Source of the DNA: Mariniphaga sp041687215
Lineage (GTDB): Bacteria; Bacteroidota; Bacteroidia; Bacteroidales; Prolixibacteraceae
DNA: 64,000 nucleotides
NCBI RefSeq assembly: GCF_041687215.1
Contig: NZ_JAWLCI010000015.1
Location: 8,047-72,046 of the forward strand
Direction: 5' to 3'
Shown in pieces: positions 52,923 through 62,579 of the stretch. Both the position numbers and the translations under genes were made by a program. Positions within the stretch are counted from its first letter, which is position 1, and each line of letters begins with the position of its first letter. The notes under the pieces are model-generated. The model saw only the letters and a list, made by a program, of their open reading frames with translations. It did not search any database and was not told the DNA's origin.

Positions 52923-55346
52923 ATGAAGGTTTTAAAGTTTGGAGGAACTTCAGTAGGCTCGGCTGCCACTATCAGAATGGTAAAGGAAATTGTCCTTCAG
53001 CAAAAAGAAGATACCATCGTTGTGGTTTCCGCGCTTGGCGGTGTAACCGACCTCATTCTGAATGCTGCACGAATTGCTTCAACCGGAACGGACGATTTTC
53101 ATCCTCTGCTTGCAGAAATTAAAAACCGGCACAAGCAAGCCATTAACGAACTTTTTAACGGTTCGGGAGCTATGGTTTACATTGCCGAAGAATTACTCGA
53201 TGAACTGGAGCAAATTCTGACCGGAATTACCCTTGTTGGCGAATTAACAGCAAAAACCCTCGACCGGATTGCCGGCATTGGAGAACGGATTTCGTCGCAC
53301 CTGGTTGCACAATTTATTCCGGGCGCTGTGAGAATTGATTCTGCCGAACTGATTCAAACCGACAGTAATTTTGGAAAAGCCCGTGTAGATTTCGGAATTA
53401 CCAACCAGAAAATAAAAAAGGAATTTGCTGAATTTACAGGAATTGCCATTTTGCCCGGGTTTATTGCCAAAAACGCCAAAGGCGAATTTACAACTCTTGG
53501 CCGAGGTGGCTCTGATTATACCGCAGCTATTATGGCTGCTGCTCTGAAAGTGGATTCGCTTGAAATATGGACTGACGTGGATGGTTTTATGACTGCCGAT
53601 CCGCGCGTTATCAGCAAGGCATACACTATTCCGGAGCTTACCTATTCAGAGGCAATGGAACTTTCGCACTTTGGGGCCAAAGTCATTTATCCGCCAACCA
53701 TTTTGCCGGTTTATCAAATAGGAATTCCCATTCGAATTAAAAATACCTTCAACCCCGAAAATGAGGGAACGCTTATATTAAGCAGTGCCAAAACTCCAAA
53801 AGAAAGGCCCATTAAAGGAATCTCTTCTATTTCCGGCATTTCGTTGGTTACCTTGCAGGGAATTGGTATGGTGGGAGTTACCGGTATTTCCATGCGTTTG
53901 TTTACCGCATTGGCCAGTGTGAGTGTAAATGTGATTCTGATATCACAGGCATCTTCAGAAAATTCCATTAGCGTGGCCATTGATGAGCATGCTGTTGAAC
54001 TGGCTGAAAGCGCCATTCGTAATGAATTTGAAAAAGAAATTGAAACGGGACAGGTTAGTAAAATTGATATCGAAAGAGAATTATCGGTTGTGGCCATTGT
54101 GGGCGAAAACATGAAACACACTACGGGCATTGCCGGAAAATTGTTTTCCACCATCGGGAAAAACGGGATCAACATCATTGCCATTGCGCAGGGTGCTTCG
54201 GAGTTGAACATTTCGTGGGTGGTAAAAACTCTTGAATTGCGCAAAACCCTGAATGTGGTGCACGAATCGTTCTTCCTTTCCGAAAATGTGGAACTGAATG
54301 TGTTCCTTATGGGAGTGGGCACTGTGGGCAGTAGTTTGCTGCAACAGTTGCAAAAGCAGCAGCAAAAACTACTGGATGAAAAACACCTTAAAATGAAACT
54401 GACCGGCGTGGCCAACTCCAGAAAAATGGTTTTTCAGCGCGAGGGAATCGAAATGAATTCTTTTAAAGAAATGCTGGAACAATCAGAAAAAAAATCGAGC
54501 CTGCAGGGATTTGTGGACGAAATGAAAGACATGAATATTTACAATTCGGTGTTTGTGGATTGCACTGCATCTGATGAGGTTTCAAATTTTTATAAAGAAA
54601 TTCTGAGTGCCAATATTTCGGTGGTTACGGCCAACAAAGTGGCTGCCTCTTCAACTTACGAAAACTATATCGGGCTCAAAAATATGGCCAAACAAAAAGG
54701 CGTTAAATTTTTGTTCGAAACCAATGTGGGAGCCGGATTGCCGATTATAAACACCCTGAATGATTTGGTGAATTCAGGCGATCGGATTTTAAAAATTGAG
54801 GCTGTTCTTTCCGGAACCCTGAATTTTATTTTCAATACGATTTCGGAAGAACTTCCTTTGAGCAAAACCATCAGAATGGCAAAGGAACAGGGTTATTCTG
54901 AGCCCGATCCGCGAATGGATTTGAATGGTGTGGATGTGGCACGGAAAATACTCATTCTTGCGCGTGAATCAGGTTATCCGCTTGAAATGGAAGATATTAC
55001 CATTGACCGGTTTGTACCCGATGATTTTTTTGATGGTTCACTTGACGATTTTTGGAAGAATATTTCTCAACTCGATGTCGGATTTGAAGAAAAGCGAAAA
55101 AGACTGGAAACCGAAAATAAAAAGTGGCGGTTTGTGGCGCAATATGAAAACGGGAAAGCACTAATTGGATTGCAGGAAGTGGATTCACGGCATCCGTTTT
55201 ATGATTTGGAGGGCAGCAACAACCTGGTGATGTACACCACCGAGCGGTATAACGAATTTCCCATGTTAATTAAAGGATACGGCGCCGGTGCTTCGGTAAC
55301 TGCCGCCGGCGTTTTTGCCGACCTGATTAAAGTATCGAATATATAG
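52923..55346 (+). CDS. thrA: Bifunctional aspartate kinase / homoserine dehydrogenase I
   Basis: The 807-aa protein joins an aspartate kinase (KFGGTSVGSAA at 5-15; TLGRGGSDYTAA near 193), regulatory ACT modules (about 310-450) and a homoserine dehydrogenase (VFLMGVGTVGSSLL, nucleotide site near 463; NKVAASSTYENY). It performs the first and third steps of the threonine/methionine branch from aspartate. It is the first gene of the thr operon, 37 bp before the next. Confidence 0.96.
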   Translation: MKVLKFGGTSVGSAATIRMVKEIVLQQKEDTIVVVSALGGVTDLILNAARIASTGTDDFHPLLAEIKNRHKQAINELFNGSGAMVYIAEELLDELEQILTGITLVGELTAKTLDRIAGIGERISSHLVAQFIPGAVRIDSAELIQTDSNFGKARVDFGITNQKIKKEFAEFTGIAILPGFIAKNAKGEFTTLGRGGSDYTAAIMAAALKVDSLEIWTDVDGFMTADPRVISKAYTIPELTYSEAMELSHFGAKVIYPPTILPVYQIGIPIRIKNTFNPENEGTLILSSAKTPKERPIKGISSISGISLVTLQGIGMVGVTGISMRLFTALASVSVNVILISQASSENSISVAIDEHAVELAESAIRNEFEKEIETGQVSKIDIERELSVVAIVGENMKHTTGIAGKLFSTIGKNGINIIAIAQGASELNISWVVKTLELRKTLNVVHESFFLSENVELNVFLMGVGTVGSSLLQQLQKQQQKLLDEKHLKMKLTGVANSRKMVFQREGIEMNSFKEMLEQSEKKSSLQGFVDEMKDMNIYNSVFVDCTASDEVSNFYKEILSANISVVTANKVAASSTYENYIGLKNMAKQKGVKFLFETNVGAGLPIINTLNDLVNSGDRILKIEAVLSGTLNFIFNTISEELPLSKTIRMAKEQGYSEPDPRMDLNGVDVARKILILARESGYPLEMEDITIDRFVPDDFFDGSLDDFWKNISQLDVGFEEKRKRLETENKKWRFVAQYENGKALIGLQEVDSRHPFYDLEGSNNLVMYTTERYNEFPMLIKGYGAGASVTAAGVFADLIKVSNI

Positions 55347-55383
55347 TTCAGAATTCAAAGTTTAAAGTTCAGAGTTTTTAAAA

Positions 55384-56592
55384 ATGAAGCATTTAATTAT
55401 ACTTGGTGATGGAATGGCGGATGAACCGCTGGCTGATTTTGGTGGAAAAACGCCATTGCAGATGGCTGAAAAACCACACATCGACTGGCTGGCAAAAAAC
55501 GGGCAAACAGGCCGGCTGATTACTGTTCCCGACACCATGCACCCGGGCAGCGAAATTGCCAACATGGCAGTTCTAGGTTACGATGTGGAAAAAGTTTACG
55601 ACGGGCGCGGAGTGCTCGAAGCGGCCAGCATGGGCATTGAACTTCAATCCGGCGATTTGGCCCTGCGCTGCAACCTACTCACTATCGAAAATGGAATTCT
55701 TAAAAACCATTCAGCCGGGCATATTTCCAGCGAAGAAGCTGCGGAGTTGATTCATTTTCTGGATGAAAAACTGGGCAGTGATCAGGTGAAATTTTATCCA
55801 GGTGTTTCCTACCGGCATTTATTGGTGGTGAAAAACGGCTATAAAGAATTGAAATGCACCCCGCCACACGATGTTCCGGGAACCCCATTTAAAGATGTTT
55901 TAGTCACTTCCACATCAATTAAAGCCATTTCAACAGCCCACCTGTTAAATGAACTTATTTTGAAATCGCAGGAAGTGTTGGAAAATCACCCTGTGAATCA
56001 AAAACGGAAAAATGCAGGCAAAGCGGTTGCCAACAGCATTTGGCCTTGGTCGCCGGGTTACAAACCGCAGATGCCCACTTTAAAGGAAATGTTTGGAGTG
56101 GAAAAATCGGCTGTAATTTCTGCAGTTGATTTGGTGCACGGAATTGGTGTTTACGCCGGAATGGAAGTGATTCATGTGGAAGGCGCCACCGGTTTGTACG
56201 ATACCAACTACGAGGGAAAAGCGCAGGCCACGGTGGAAGCGCTGAAAACCAACGATTTTGTGTACCTGCACATCGAGGCCAGCGACGAAGCCGGCCACGA
56301 AGGCGACGTGGAGCTTAAAATCAAAACCATTGAATATTTAGACCGGCGCGTAGTAAAATACATTCTGGAAGAAACCCGAAAAATGGACGAGCCGGTGGCT
56401 ATTGCCATTTTGCCCGACCATCCCACGCCCTGCGCTTTGAAAACTCATACCCGCGAACCGGTACCGTTCGTGATTTACAAACCCGGTATTGAACCCGACG
56501 AAGTGGAAGTGTACGATGAGTTCAGTGTAAAAAACGGTGCACTTGGTTTGTTGAAAGGGGATGAGTTTATCCGAAAGTTTTTAGAAATATGA
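55384..56592 (+). CDS. Phosphoglycerate-mutase-like protein of the threonine operon (ThrB2-type candidate)
   Basis: The 402-aa protein belongs to the cofactor-independent (archaeal-type) phosphoglycerate mutase family of the alkaline phosphatase superfamily: metal-binding LGDGMADEP (7-15), the catalytic Ser56 in HPGSEIANMAVLGYD, and HIEASDEAGHEGD with metal-binding histidines. Its position between thrA and thrC, where homoserine kinase (thrB) would be expected and is absent, supports the published prediction that such proteins replace homoserine kinase (ThrB2). It overlaps thrC by 4 bp. A glycolytic mutase role is the alternative. Confidence 0.85.
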   Translation: MKHLIILGDGMADEPLADFGGKTPLQMAEKPHIDWLAKNGQTGRLITVPDTMHPGSEIANMAVLGYDVEKVYDGRGVLEAASMGIELQSGDLALRCNLLTIENGILKNHSAGHISSEEAAELIHFLDEKLGSDQVKFYPGVSYRHLLVVKNGYKELKCTPPHDVPGTPFKDVLVTSTSIKAISTAHLLNELILKSQEVLENHPVNQKRKNAGKAVANSIWPWSPGYKPQMPTLKEMFGVEKSAVISAVDLVHGIGVYAGMEVIHVEGATGLYDTNYEGKAQATVEALKTNDFVYLHIEASDEAGHEGDVELKIKTIEYLDRRVVKYILEETRKMDEPVAIAILPDHPTPCALKTHTREPVPFVIYKPGIEPDEVEVYDEFSVKNGALGLLKGDEFIRKFLEI

Positions 56593-57896
56593 AATATTAC
56601 AGCACCAACAAAAATACTCCATCTGTCACCCTGAAGGAAGCAGTGATAAAAGGGCTTGCCTCCGATAAAGGTTTGTTTATGCCTGAACGGATTGAAAAAT
56701 TCGAACCGGATTTTTTTGAAAATATTCAGGATCTTTCGCTTCAGGAAATTGCGTTTGAAGTGGCGAACAAATTTTTTGGCGAAGACGTGGAAGATGCCGC
56801 CCTCAAAGAAATTGTTTACGATACACTTCAGTTCGATTGCCCTGTTGTAAAAGTTACAGAAAACATCTGGTCGCAGGAGTTGTTTCACGGGCCAACACTG
56901 GCGTTTAAAGATGTGGGCGCCCGGTTTATGGCGCGCTTGCTCAACTATTTTCTGGCCGGAAACGACAACCAGGTGCATGTGCTGGTGGCCACTTCGGGCG
57001 ATACAGGCAGCGCCGTAGCCAACGGTTTTCTCGGCGTGGAAGGTATTCACGTGCATGTGCTGTATCCCAAAGGAAAGGTGAGCAAAATACAGGAATCGCA
57101 GTTTACCACGCTCGGTCAAAATATTACGGCTTTGGAGGTGGACGGGAATTTTGACGATTGCCAGCTTTTGGTTAAAACTGCCTTTCTCAATGAGGAATTG
57201 AATAAAAAGTTGCTTTTAACTTCGGCCAATTCCATCAATGTGGCGCGTTTTCTTCCGCAAGCGTTTTATTATTTTAACGCTTTTGCGCGGCTGAAAGAGC
57301 AGGGAGTCCTTCAAGATAAAGAACTTGTAATTTCTGTTCCAAGCGGTAATTTTGGGAACCTCACTGCCGGATTGTTTGCCCGCGAGATGGGACTTCCGGT
57401 AACTCAATTTTTAGCAGCCAACAACGAAAACGACGTGGTTTACGAATATCTAAAAACCGGTAATTACAATCCCCGTCCTTCAGTGGAAACCATTGCCAAC
57501 GCTATGGATGTAGGAACTCCCAGCAATTTCGACCGGATTCTCGATTTGTATAACCATTCATATAAAAAAATTTCATCGGTGATTAAAGGTTTTCGATATT
57601 CTGATGAACAGATAAGGAAAACCATTAAAAAAGTGTTTGAGGAAACCGGTTACCTTTGCGATCCGCACGGAGCATGTGGTTACATGGCATTGGAAGAGTT
57701 TTTGAAAATAACCCAGGTTGGAGTTTTTTTGGAAACAGCACACCCGGCTAAATTTACCGAAACAGTAGAAACTGTTGTGGGCAAGGGAAACATTCTGCTT
57801 CCTCAAAAACTTGCTGAATTTATGAGCGGAAAGAAGAAGGCGATTTCAATGAGCAGTGATTTTTACTCCTTCAAAAATTACCTGATGAGCCTTTAG
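56589..57896 (+). CDS. thrC: Threonine synthase
   Basis: The 435-aa PLP enzyme converts O-phosphohomoserine to threonine. GPTLAFKDVGARFM (101-114) holds the PLP-binding Lys107, and LVATSGDTGSAVANGFLG is the phosphate-binding loop. The start overlaps the preceding gene (ATGA), consistent with the same operon. Length matches the long threonine synthase class. Confidence 0.95.
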   Translation: MKYYSTNKNTPSVTLKEAVIKGLASDKGLFMPERIEKFEPDFFENIQDLSLQEIAFEVANKFFGEDVEDAALKEIVYDTLQFDCPVVKVTENIWSQELFHGPTLAFKDVGARFMARLLNYFLAGNDNQVHVLVATSGDTGSAVANGFLGVEGIHVHVLYPKGKVSKIQESQFTTLGQNITALEVDGNFDDCQLLVKTAFLNEELNKKLLLTSANSINVARFLPQAFYYFNAFARLKEQGVLQDKELVISVPSGNFGNLTAGLFAREMGLPVTQFLAANNENDVVYEYLKTGNYNPRPSVETIANAMDVGTPSNFDRILDLYNHSYKKISSVIKGFRYSDEQIRKTIKKVFEETGYLCDPHGACGYMALEEFLKITQVGVFLETAHPAKFTETVETVVGKGNILLPQKLAEFMSGKKKAISMSSDFYSFKNYLMSL

Positions 57897-58053
57897 TGAA
57901 CCGTTTCCTCATCTGAACATTTTTATTGTAGCAACGTTCTGCTAACAAAACGAATTAAATTTCGTATAGATATTTTAAAAACTGTATTAATTTTGAGCCG
58001 TTTAATTTCGATTTGACATTTTTGCATGAAAAGATTGTGATAAAACCAACTTT

Positions 58054-58920
58054 ATGAGACAACTTAAAATTACCAAGCAAGTTACTAATCGTGACACCTT
58101 GTCGCTTGATAAGTATTTGCATGAAATTGGGAAGGTAGAGTTGTTGTCTGCAGAAAGAGAAGTTGAACTCGCCAAACGAATTAAAAAAGGAGACCGTGAA
58201 GCCCTCGAAGAACTTATTAAAGCCAACCTTCGTTTTGTTGTTTCTGTATCGAAACAATACCAGAACCAGGGGTTGAGTTTACCCGATTTAATTAATGAAG
58301 GAAACCTGGGATTAATAAAAGCTGCCGAGCGCTTTGATGAAACAAGAGGATTCAAATTTATTTCGTATGCCGTTTGGTGGATTCGACAGTCTATTTTGCA
58401 GGCACTTGCCGAACAGTCCCGGATAGTGCGTTTGCCATTGAACAAAATTGGTTCAATTAACAAAATCAACAAATCGTTTAACAAACTGGAGCAGGAATAC
58501 CAGCGCGATCCTACCATCGATGAAGTGGCGGAACTCATGGAATCTACATCTGAACTGGTTGAAGATGCCATGAATTTTTCCAATATCCATATTTCGATGG
58601 ATGCCCCGCTGCGCGATGAAGAAGTGAATAACATGTACGATGTTATGTTGAACGATGATTCACCCAGCCCTGATTCTGGCCTTATTAACAGTTCTTTACG
58701 GCTGGAAATTGAACGTTCACTTGCTACTTTGGGCGATCGGGAGGCCGACATTCTTCGTTATTATTTTGGGCTGAACGGATGTTCCCCGCATACGCTGGAA
58801 GAAATTGGCGATGAATTTGGACTTACCCGCGAAAGAGTCCGTCAGATTAAAGAAAAAGCCATAAAAAAATTACGAAACCAATACCGAAACCGTTTACTGA
58901 AAGCCTACCTCGGGCAATAA
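58054..58920 (+). CDS. rpoD: Primary RNA polymerase sigma factor (short Bacteroidota RpoD)
   Basis: The 288-aa sigma-70 factor has regions 1.2 (DTLSLDKYLHEIGKVELLSA), 2 (NLRFVVSVSKQYQNQGLSLPDLINEGNLGL, FKFISYAVWWIRQSI), 3 and 4 (TLEEIGDEFGLTRERVRQIKEKA, the -33 binding helix). It lacks the long N-terminal region 1.1 of proteobacterial RpoD, as is normal for this phylum, where it recognises TTTG/TAnnTTTG promoters. It is 12 bp before rpe. Confidence 0.96.
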   Translation: MRQLKITKQVTNRDTLSLDKYLHEIGKVELLSAEREVELAKRIKKGDREALEELIKANLRFVVSVSKQYQNQGLSLPDLINEGNLGLIKAAERFDETRGFKFISYAVWWIRQSILQALAEQSRIVRLPLNKIGSINKINKSFNKLEQEYQRDPTIDEVAELMESTSELVEDAMNFSNIHISMDAPLRDEEVNNMYDVMLNDDSPSPDSGLINSSLRLEIERSLATLGDREADILRYYFGLNGCSPHTLEEIGDEFGLTRERVRQIKEKAIKKLRNQYRNRLLKAYLGQ

Positions 58921-58932
58921 TTTTTCATTTTT

Positions 58933-59586
58933 ATGACAAAACCAAAAATTGCACCTTCTATTCTTGCAGCCGATTTTAACAATCTGGGAAGAGATATCCA
59001 AATGATAAACGAAAGCGAGGCCGATTTTATTCATTGTGATGTAATGGACGGCGTTTTTGTTCCGAATATTTCATTTGGAATTCCCATTGTTGAGCACGTG
59101 AAAAAAATTGCCAAAAAGCCGCTTGATGTTCACCTGATGATTGTCAATCCGGAAAATTACATAGAAGCTTTTGCCGAAGCCGGTGCATCCTGGCTTACAG
59201 TTCATTACGAAACCTGTCTGCACCTGCACCGCACGGTAAACCAAATTCGGGAAAATGGAATGAAAGCCAGTGTTTGCCTGAATCCGCACACTCCGGTCAG
59301 GGTTTTAGAGGATATAATTACTGAGCTTGACATGGTACTTTTAATGTCGGTTAACCCGGGATTTGGTGGCCAGGAATTTATTCACCATACCTATAAAAAA
59401 GTGAAGCAACTCAAAAAGCTTATTTTGGAAAGCAAGTCGGAATGTTTGATTGAAGTGGATGGCGGAGTAAATTACGACACCGGTAAAAAGTTGGTTGAAG
59501 CCGGCGCTGATGTTTTGGTTGCCGGAAGTTTTGTATTTGGTTCTGAAAATCCCAAAGAAATCATCCGAAACCTCAGGAACATTTAA
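58933..59586 (+). CDS. rpe: Ribulose-phosphate 3-epimerase
   Basis: The 217-aa enzyme interconverts ribulose 5-phosphate and xylulose 5-phosphate. PSILAADFNNLGRDI, HCDVMDGVFVPNISFG (metal-binding His and Asp), LDVHLMIVNPE and VNPGFGGQEFI are all present. It follows rpoD by 12 bp. It would serve pentoses from the ribokinase locus. Its last 14 bp overlap the end of the convergent Feo-associated gene. Confidence 0.96.
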   Translation: MTKPKIAPSILAADFNNLGRDIQMINESEADFIHCDVMDGVFVPNISFGIPIVEHVKKIAKKPLDVHLMIVNPENYIEAFAEAGASWLTVHYETCLHLHRTVNQIRENGMKASVCLNPHTPVRVLEDIITELDMVLLMSVNPGFGGQEFIHHTYKKVKQLKKLILESKSECLIEVDGGVNYDTGKKLVEAGADVLVAGSFVFGSENPKEIIRNLRNI

Positions 59587-59821
59587 GTTTTTCTATGCTC
59601 TTTTCGCAAAGTTGGGCATTTTCATTTTTTATTTCAGTTGAAGCATTTCTTAAAATACAATCTGCAATGCAATTGGAACAGGCAGATTGTGAAGTGGAAG
59701 AACCAATTTTCCCGTCAGATTGTTTTAGCAATTTTTTTCGTTTCAGTTTTTTGTAGCTTTTATAAACCGCCATGCCAATTGCCAGTGCAACAATAACGTA
59801 TGTAATAATTTCCTGTATCAT
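59573..59821 (-). CDS. FeoB-associated Cys-rich membrane protein
   Basis: The 82-aa protein has one N-terminal membrane segment (about 5-20), a basic stretch, and five cysteines (48, 51, 55, 72, 81) in its tail, starting with ACSNCIADC. This is the pattern of the small FeoB-associated proteins that take the place of FeoC in many Bacteroidota. It lies 3 bp after feoAB, in the same operon. It may sense or bind iron. Confidence 0.85.
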   Translation of the reverse strand: MIQEIITYVIVALAIGMAVYKSYKKLKRKKLLKQSDGKIGSSTSQSACSNCIADCILRNASTEIKNENAQLCEKSIEKLKCS

Positions 59822-59824
59822 TTT

Positions 59825-62290
59825 TTACAGAAAAAGGTTTGCTGAATTATAAACTAAAAAAGCAGTAACCCACGCCAGCACTGTAGTGTAAATAACTACA
59901 AATGCAGCCCATTTCCACGAACCGGCTTCATTTTTTATGGTAGCCACAACGCCAACACACGGGAAGTACAGCAATATAAAAATCAGAAAAGCAAGTGCGG
60001 CAGGCAGGGTAAAAACTTTTTCGCCCTGGCGTTTGCCGGTTGTATGAATTTCATTTTGTAATTTTTGCTGAAGATTGACAGTTGATTCGTCGTCACTGCT
60101 CTGGTACAAAACTCCCATGGTGCTCACTACAATCTCTTTTGCCGGCAATCCGGCAACCAGGGCAATGCTCATTTTCCAGTCTAAACCCAGCGGTCGCATA
60201 ACCGGTTCAATTCCTCGCCCCATTTTTCCCAGGTAAGAATTAACCAGCCTGTCGGCTTCCATTGCCTGTTGCACATCTCTGGTAAATTCTGTTTTCTGAG
60301 TGTCGTTGAATTCTGTATTGGACTCAATGGCAGTCAATTGCCGGTTAAAATATTCTGTATGTTCCGATTCGCGCGGGAAATAGCCCAATGCCCATATTAT
60401 GATTACTCCAAGCAAAATAATGGTTCCTATTTTTTTTAGGTAGTGCTGGGTTTTATCCCACATGTGAAAAATTATGTTCCGCAGGGTTGGCATCCGGTAC
60501 GATGGCAGTTCCATAACAAAAGGAGTTTCCTTGTTTTTAAAAACTGTTTTGTTGAGAACTTGTGCCGTTAAAAAAGCGAATACAATTCCAACAGCATATA
60601 TTCCGATTAAAATAAGTGCCTGGTATTTTATAAAAAAGGCAGAAATGATAAGGATATAAATCGGCAGCCGCGCACTGCACGACATAAACGGAACAATGAG
60701 CATGGTTAGCAACCGATCGCCACGGTTGCGCATGGAACGAGTAGCCAGAATGGCCGGCACATTGCAGCCAAAACCCATAACCAGCGGAATAAATGAGCGT
60801 CCGTGAAGGCCAAACCTGTGCATAATGTTGTCCACAATAAAAGCCGCACGTGCCATATATCCCGACTCCTCGAGCAGGGAAATAAAAAAGAACAGGATGA
60901 GAATGTTGGGCAGAAAAACCAACACACTGCCGGCGCCACTAATTATTCCGTCGGTAATCAGATCTTTCAGCATTCCGTCGGGCATTATTCCTGAAAAAAA
61001 GTTGCCCAAAGCCAGCACACCTTCGTCAATCCATCCCATTGGTAAAGCACCCAGGTTGAAAGTGGCATAAAACATGACAAACAAAATGCCCGTGAAAATG
61101 GGCAATCCCCAAATCCGGTGGGTTAATACATCGTCAATTTTTTCTGAATTGGATCTTTCTTTTCGCAGTGGATTTTTGAATGTTTCTTTGAGTGCGCCGG
61201 TAATAAATGCGTATTTGGCATCGGTAATTACCGTTTCACTTTGCTCGTTATAAAGCGACTCAACTTTTTTAATTTCCCTTTCGGTAGTTTTTTTAATTTC
61301 TGAAAAGTTTGAATAATTTGCCAGCAGTTCCTCTATATGTGAGTCTTTTTCCAGTAGTTTCAATGCAAGAAAACGCGAAGAAATTTTATCGGTAACAGGC
61401 TTGTCTTCCTTAACTTTTTCCCTGATTTTCCGAATGGATTCTTCCAAATCTTTTCCATAATTAATGTGCACATGTCGCGTAATTTTATCCCGCCCTTCAA
61501 AAACTTCAATCACCTTGTCAATCAGGTTATCCAATCCAATTCCCTTCGAACTTATGGTTGGGATGAATGGAATACCCAGTAAGCGCGAAATTTCGTTGGT
61601 TTTGAATTGTATCTTTTTTCGCTCCAAATCATCATACATATTCAGCGCGCAAACAATGCGCAAATCCATGTCTATTAGCTGAGTTGTGAGAAAAAGATTT
61701 CGCTCAATGTTGGTGGAGTCGATTACATTGATAACAATGTCCGGTGTTTTTTCGTAAATGAATTCCCTTACAAAAATTTCTTCGTTGGAATAGGCAGTCA
61801 GACTGTATGTTCCGGGCAAATCGAAAAAATTAAACGTATAACCTTTGGCTTTTAGTTTGGCTTTTTTAACATCAATAGTCACCCCGCTGTAATTCCCAAC
61901 TTTTTCCTTCGATTTTGAAATGAAATTGAACAGGGTGGTTTTTCCGCAGTTTGGATTTCCCACAAGTGCGATGTTGATTGTGCGGGTTCGTTCCGACTGA
62001 TTTACCAATTGAATTTTACGGTCGATTACACCTTCGTAACTACCGTTATTCGATGTGTCAAATTCACTCACCGGAACCACCTCAATGCGGTCAGCTTCCG
62101 ACTTCCTCAGCGAAACATTGTAATCCAGGATTTTAAATTCGATGGGGCCTTTAAAAGGGGCACTTTTAATCACTTTCACTTCTTTCCCTTTCACAAATCC
62201 CATTTCTGAAATCCGCCGGCGAAACGATCCGTGACCTAATATTTTTGTAATGATAACTGTTTCCTGATATTTTACCTCGCTCAACTTCAC
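59825..62290 (-). CDS. feoB: Fused FeoA-FeoB ferrous iron transporter
   Basis: The 821-aa protein joins an N-terminal FeoA SH3-like domain (1-75: GHGSFRRRISEMGFVKGKEVKV), a GTPase domain (G1 GNPNCGKTT, 111-119; G3 DLPGTYSL) and about eight membrane helices with paired Gate motifs (GCNVPAILATRSMRNRGDR; MSCSARLPIYI). It imports Fe2+ across the inner membrane using GTP. It precedes the small Cys-rich protein and has a -7 box and palindromic control region upstream. Confidence 0.95.
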   Translation of the reverse strand: MKLSEVKYQETVIITKILGHGSFRRRISEMGFVKGKEVKVIKSAPFKGPIEFKILDYNVSLRKSEADRIEVVPVSEFDTSNNGSYEGVIDRKIQLVNQSERTRTINIALVGNPNCGKTTLFNFISKSKEKVGNYSGVTIDVKKAKLKAKGYTFNFFDLPGTYSLTAYSNEEIFVREFIYEKTPDIVINVIDSTNIERNLFLTTQLIDMDLRIVCALNMYDDLERKKIQFKTNEISRLLGIPFIPTISSKGIGLDNLIDKVIEVFEGRDKITRHVHINYGKDLEESIRKIREKVKEDKPVTDKISSRFLALKLLEKDSHIEELLANYSNFSEIKKTTEREIKKVESLYNEQSETVITDAKYAFITGALKETFKNPLRKERSNSEKIDDVLTHRIWGLPIFTGILFVMFYATFNLGALPMGWIDEGVLALGNFFSGIMPDGMLKDLITDGIISGAGSVLVFLPNILILFFFISLLEESGYMARAAFIVDNIMHRFGLHGRSFIPLVMGFGCNVPAILATRSMRNRGDRLLTMLIVPFMSCSARLPIYILIISAFFIKYQALILIGIYAVGIVFAFLTAQVLNKTVFKNKETPFVMELPSYRMPTLRNIIFHMWDKTQHYLKKIGTIILLGVIIIWALGYFPRESEHTEYFNRQLTAIESNTEFNDTQKTEFTRDVQQAMEADRLVNSYLGKMGRGIEPVMRPLGLDWKMSIALVAGLPAKEIVVSTMGVLYQSSDDESTVNLQQKLQNEIHTTGKRQGEKVFTLPAALAFLIFILLYFPCVGVVATIKNEAGSWKWAAFVVIYTTVLAWVTAFLVYNSANLFL

Positions 62291-62340
62291 AATCGGTCAG
62301 CCCTTCTTCTTTTTATTTAAATCAAATTAAAACAGGCTTG

Positions 62341-62348
62341 CAAAGATA
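62341..62348 (-). promoter_or_regulatory. -7 promoter box of feoAB
   Basis: caaagata is the complement of TATCTTTG, a full TAnnTTTG match, 51 bp before the feoAB ATG. The region where a -33 box would be is occupied by the inverted repeat at 62361-62412. Confidence 0.55.
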
Positions 62349-62360
62349 TTTAAATTCCAT

Positions 62361-62412
62361 TTAACCTGAACTATTCATAAATTTATTAAAATATGAATCA
62401 AGTTCAGGTTAA
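62361..62412. promoter_or_regulatory. Long inverted repeat in the feoAB upstream region, candidate operator
   Basis: ttaacctgaact (62361-62372) and agttcaggttaa (62401-62412) are perfect 12-bp inverted arms, with attcat/atgaat inside. The repeat overlaps the expected -33 position of feoAB, so an iron-responsive repressor (Fur or DtxR type) could bind. It might instead be a mobile palindromic element. Confidence 0.5.
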
Positions 62413-62449
62413 TCCCGACTTAGATGAAGTTGTCCCGAGAATCGGGATT
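62411..62449. repeat. Second inverted repeat upstream of feoAB
   Basis: aatcccga (62411-62418) and tcgggatt (62442-62449) are perfect inverted arms, with tcccga (62433-62438) as a further short copy. It directly abuts the 62361-62412 repeat. Confidence 0.7.
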
Positions 62450-62478
62450 ACTGAATCTTAGGCGCTATCGGAGATAGG

Positions 62479-62496
62479 GATTATTCATGAATAATC
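62479..62496. repeat. Perfect 18-bp palindrome
   Basis: gattattcatgaataatc is a perfect palindrome, 84 bp before the ATG of the plus-strand gene at 62580. A dimeric regulator could bind it. Confidence 0.8.
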
Positions 62497-62579
62497 AGGG
62501 GTAAATAAAACAGGGTAATATTCATCCTCATTTCCTAATCTAATAAGTTCTGGTTATTTTTGCCGTTCAATTGTATTGA

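Noticed and set aside
53714..54415. Minus-strand frame (233 aa)
   Set aside because: It is antisense to thrA, with the Cys/Ser/Phe-rich composition expected of a shadow frame.
58002..58751. Minus-strand frame (249 aa)
   Set aside because: It is antisense to rpoD and is Ser-rich with no recognisable domain.
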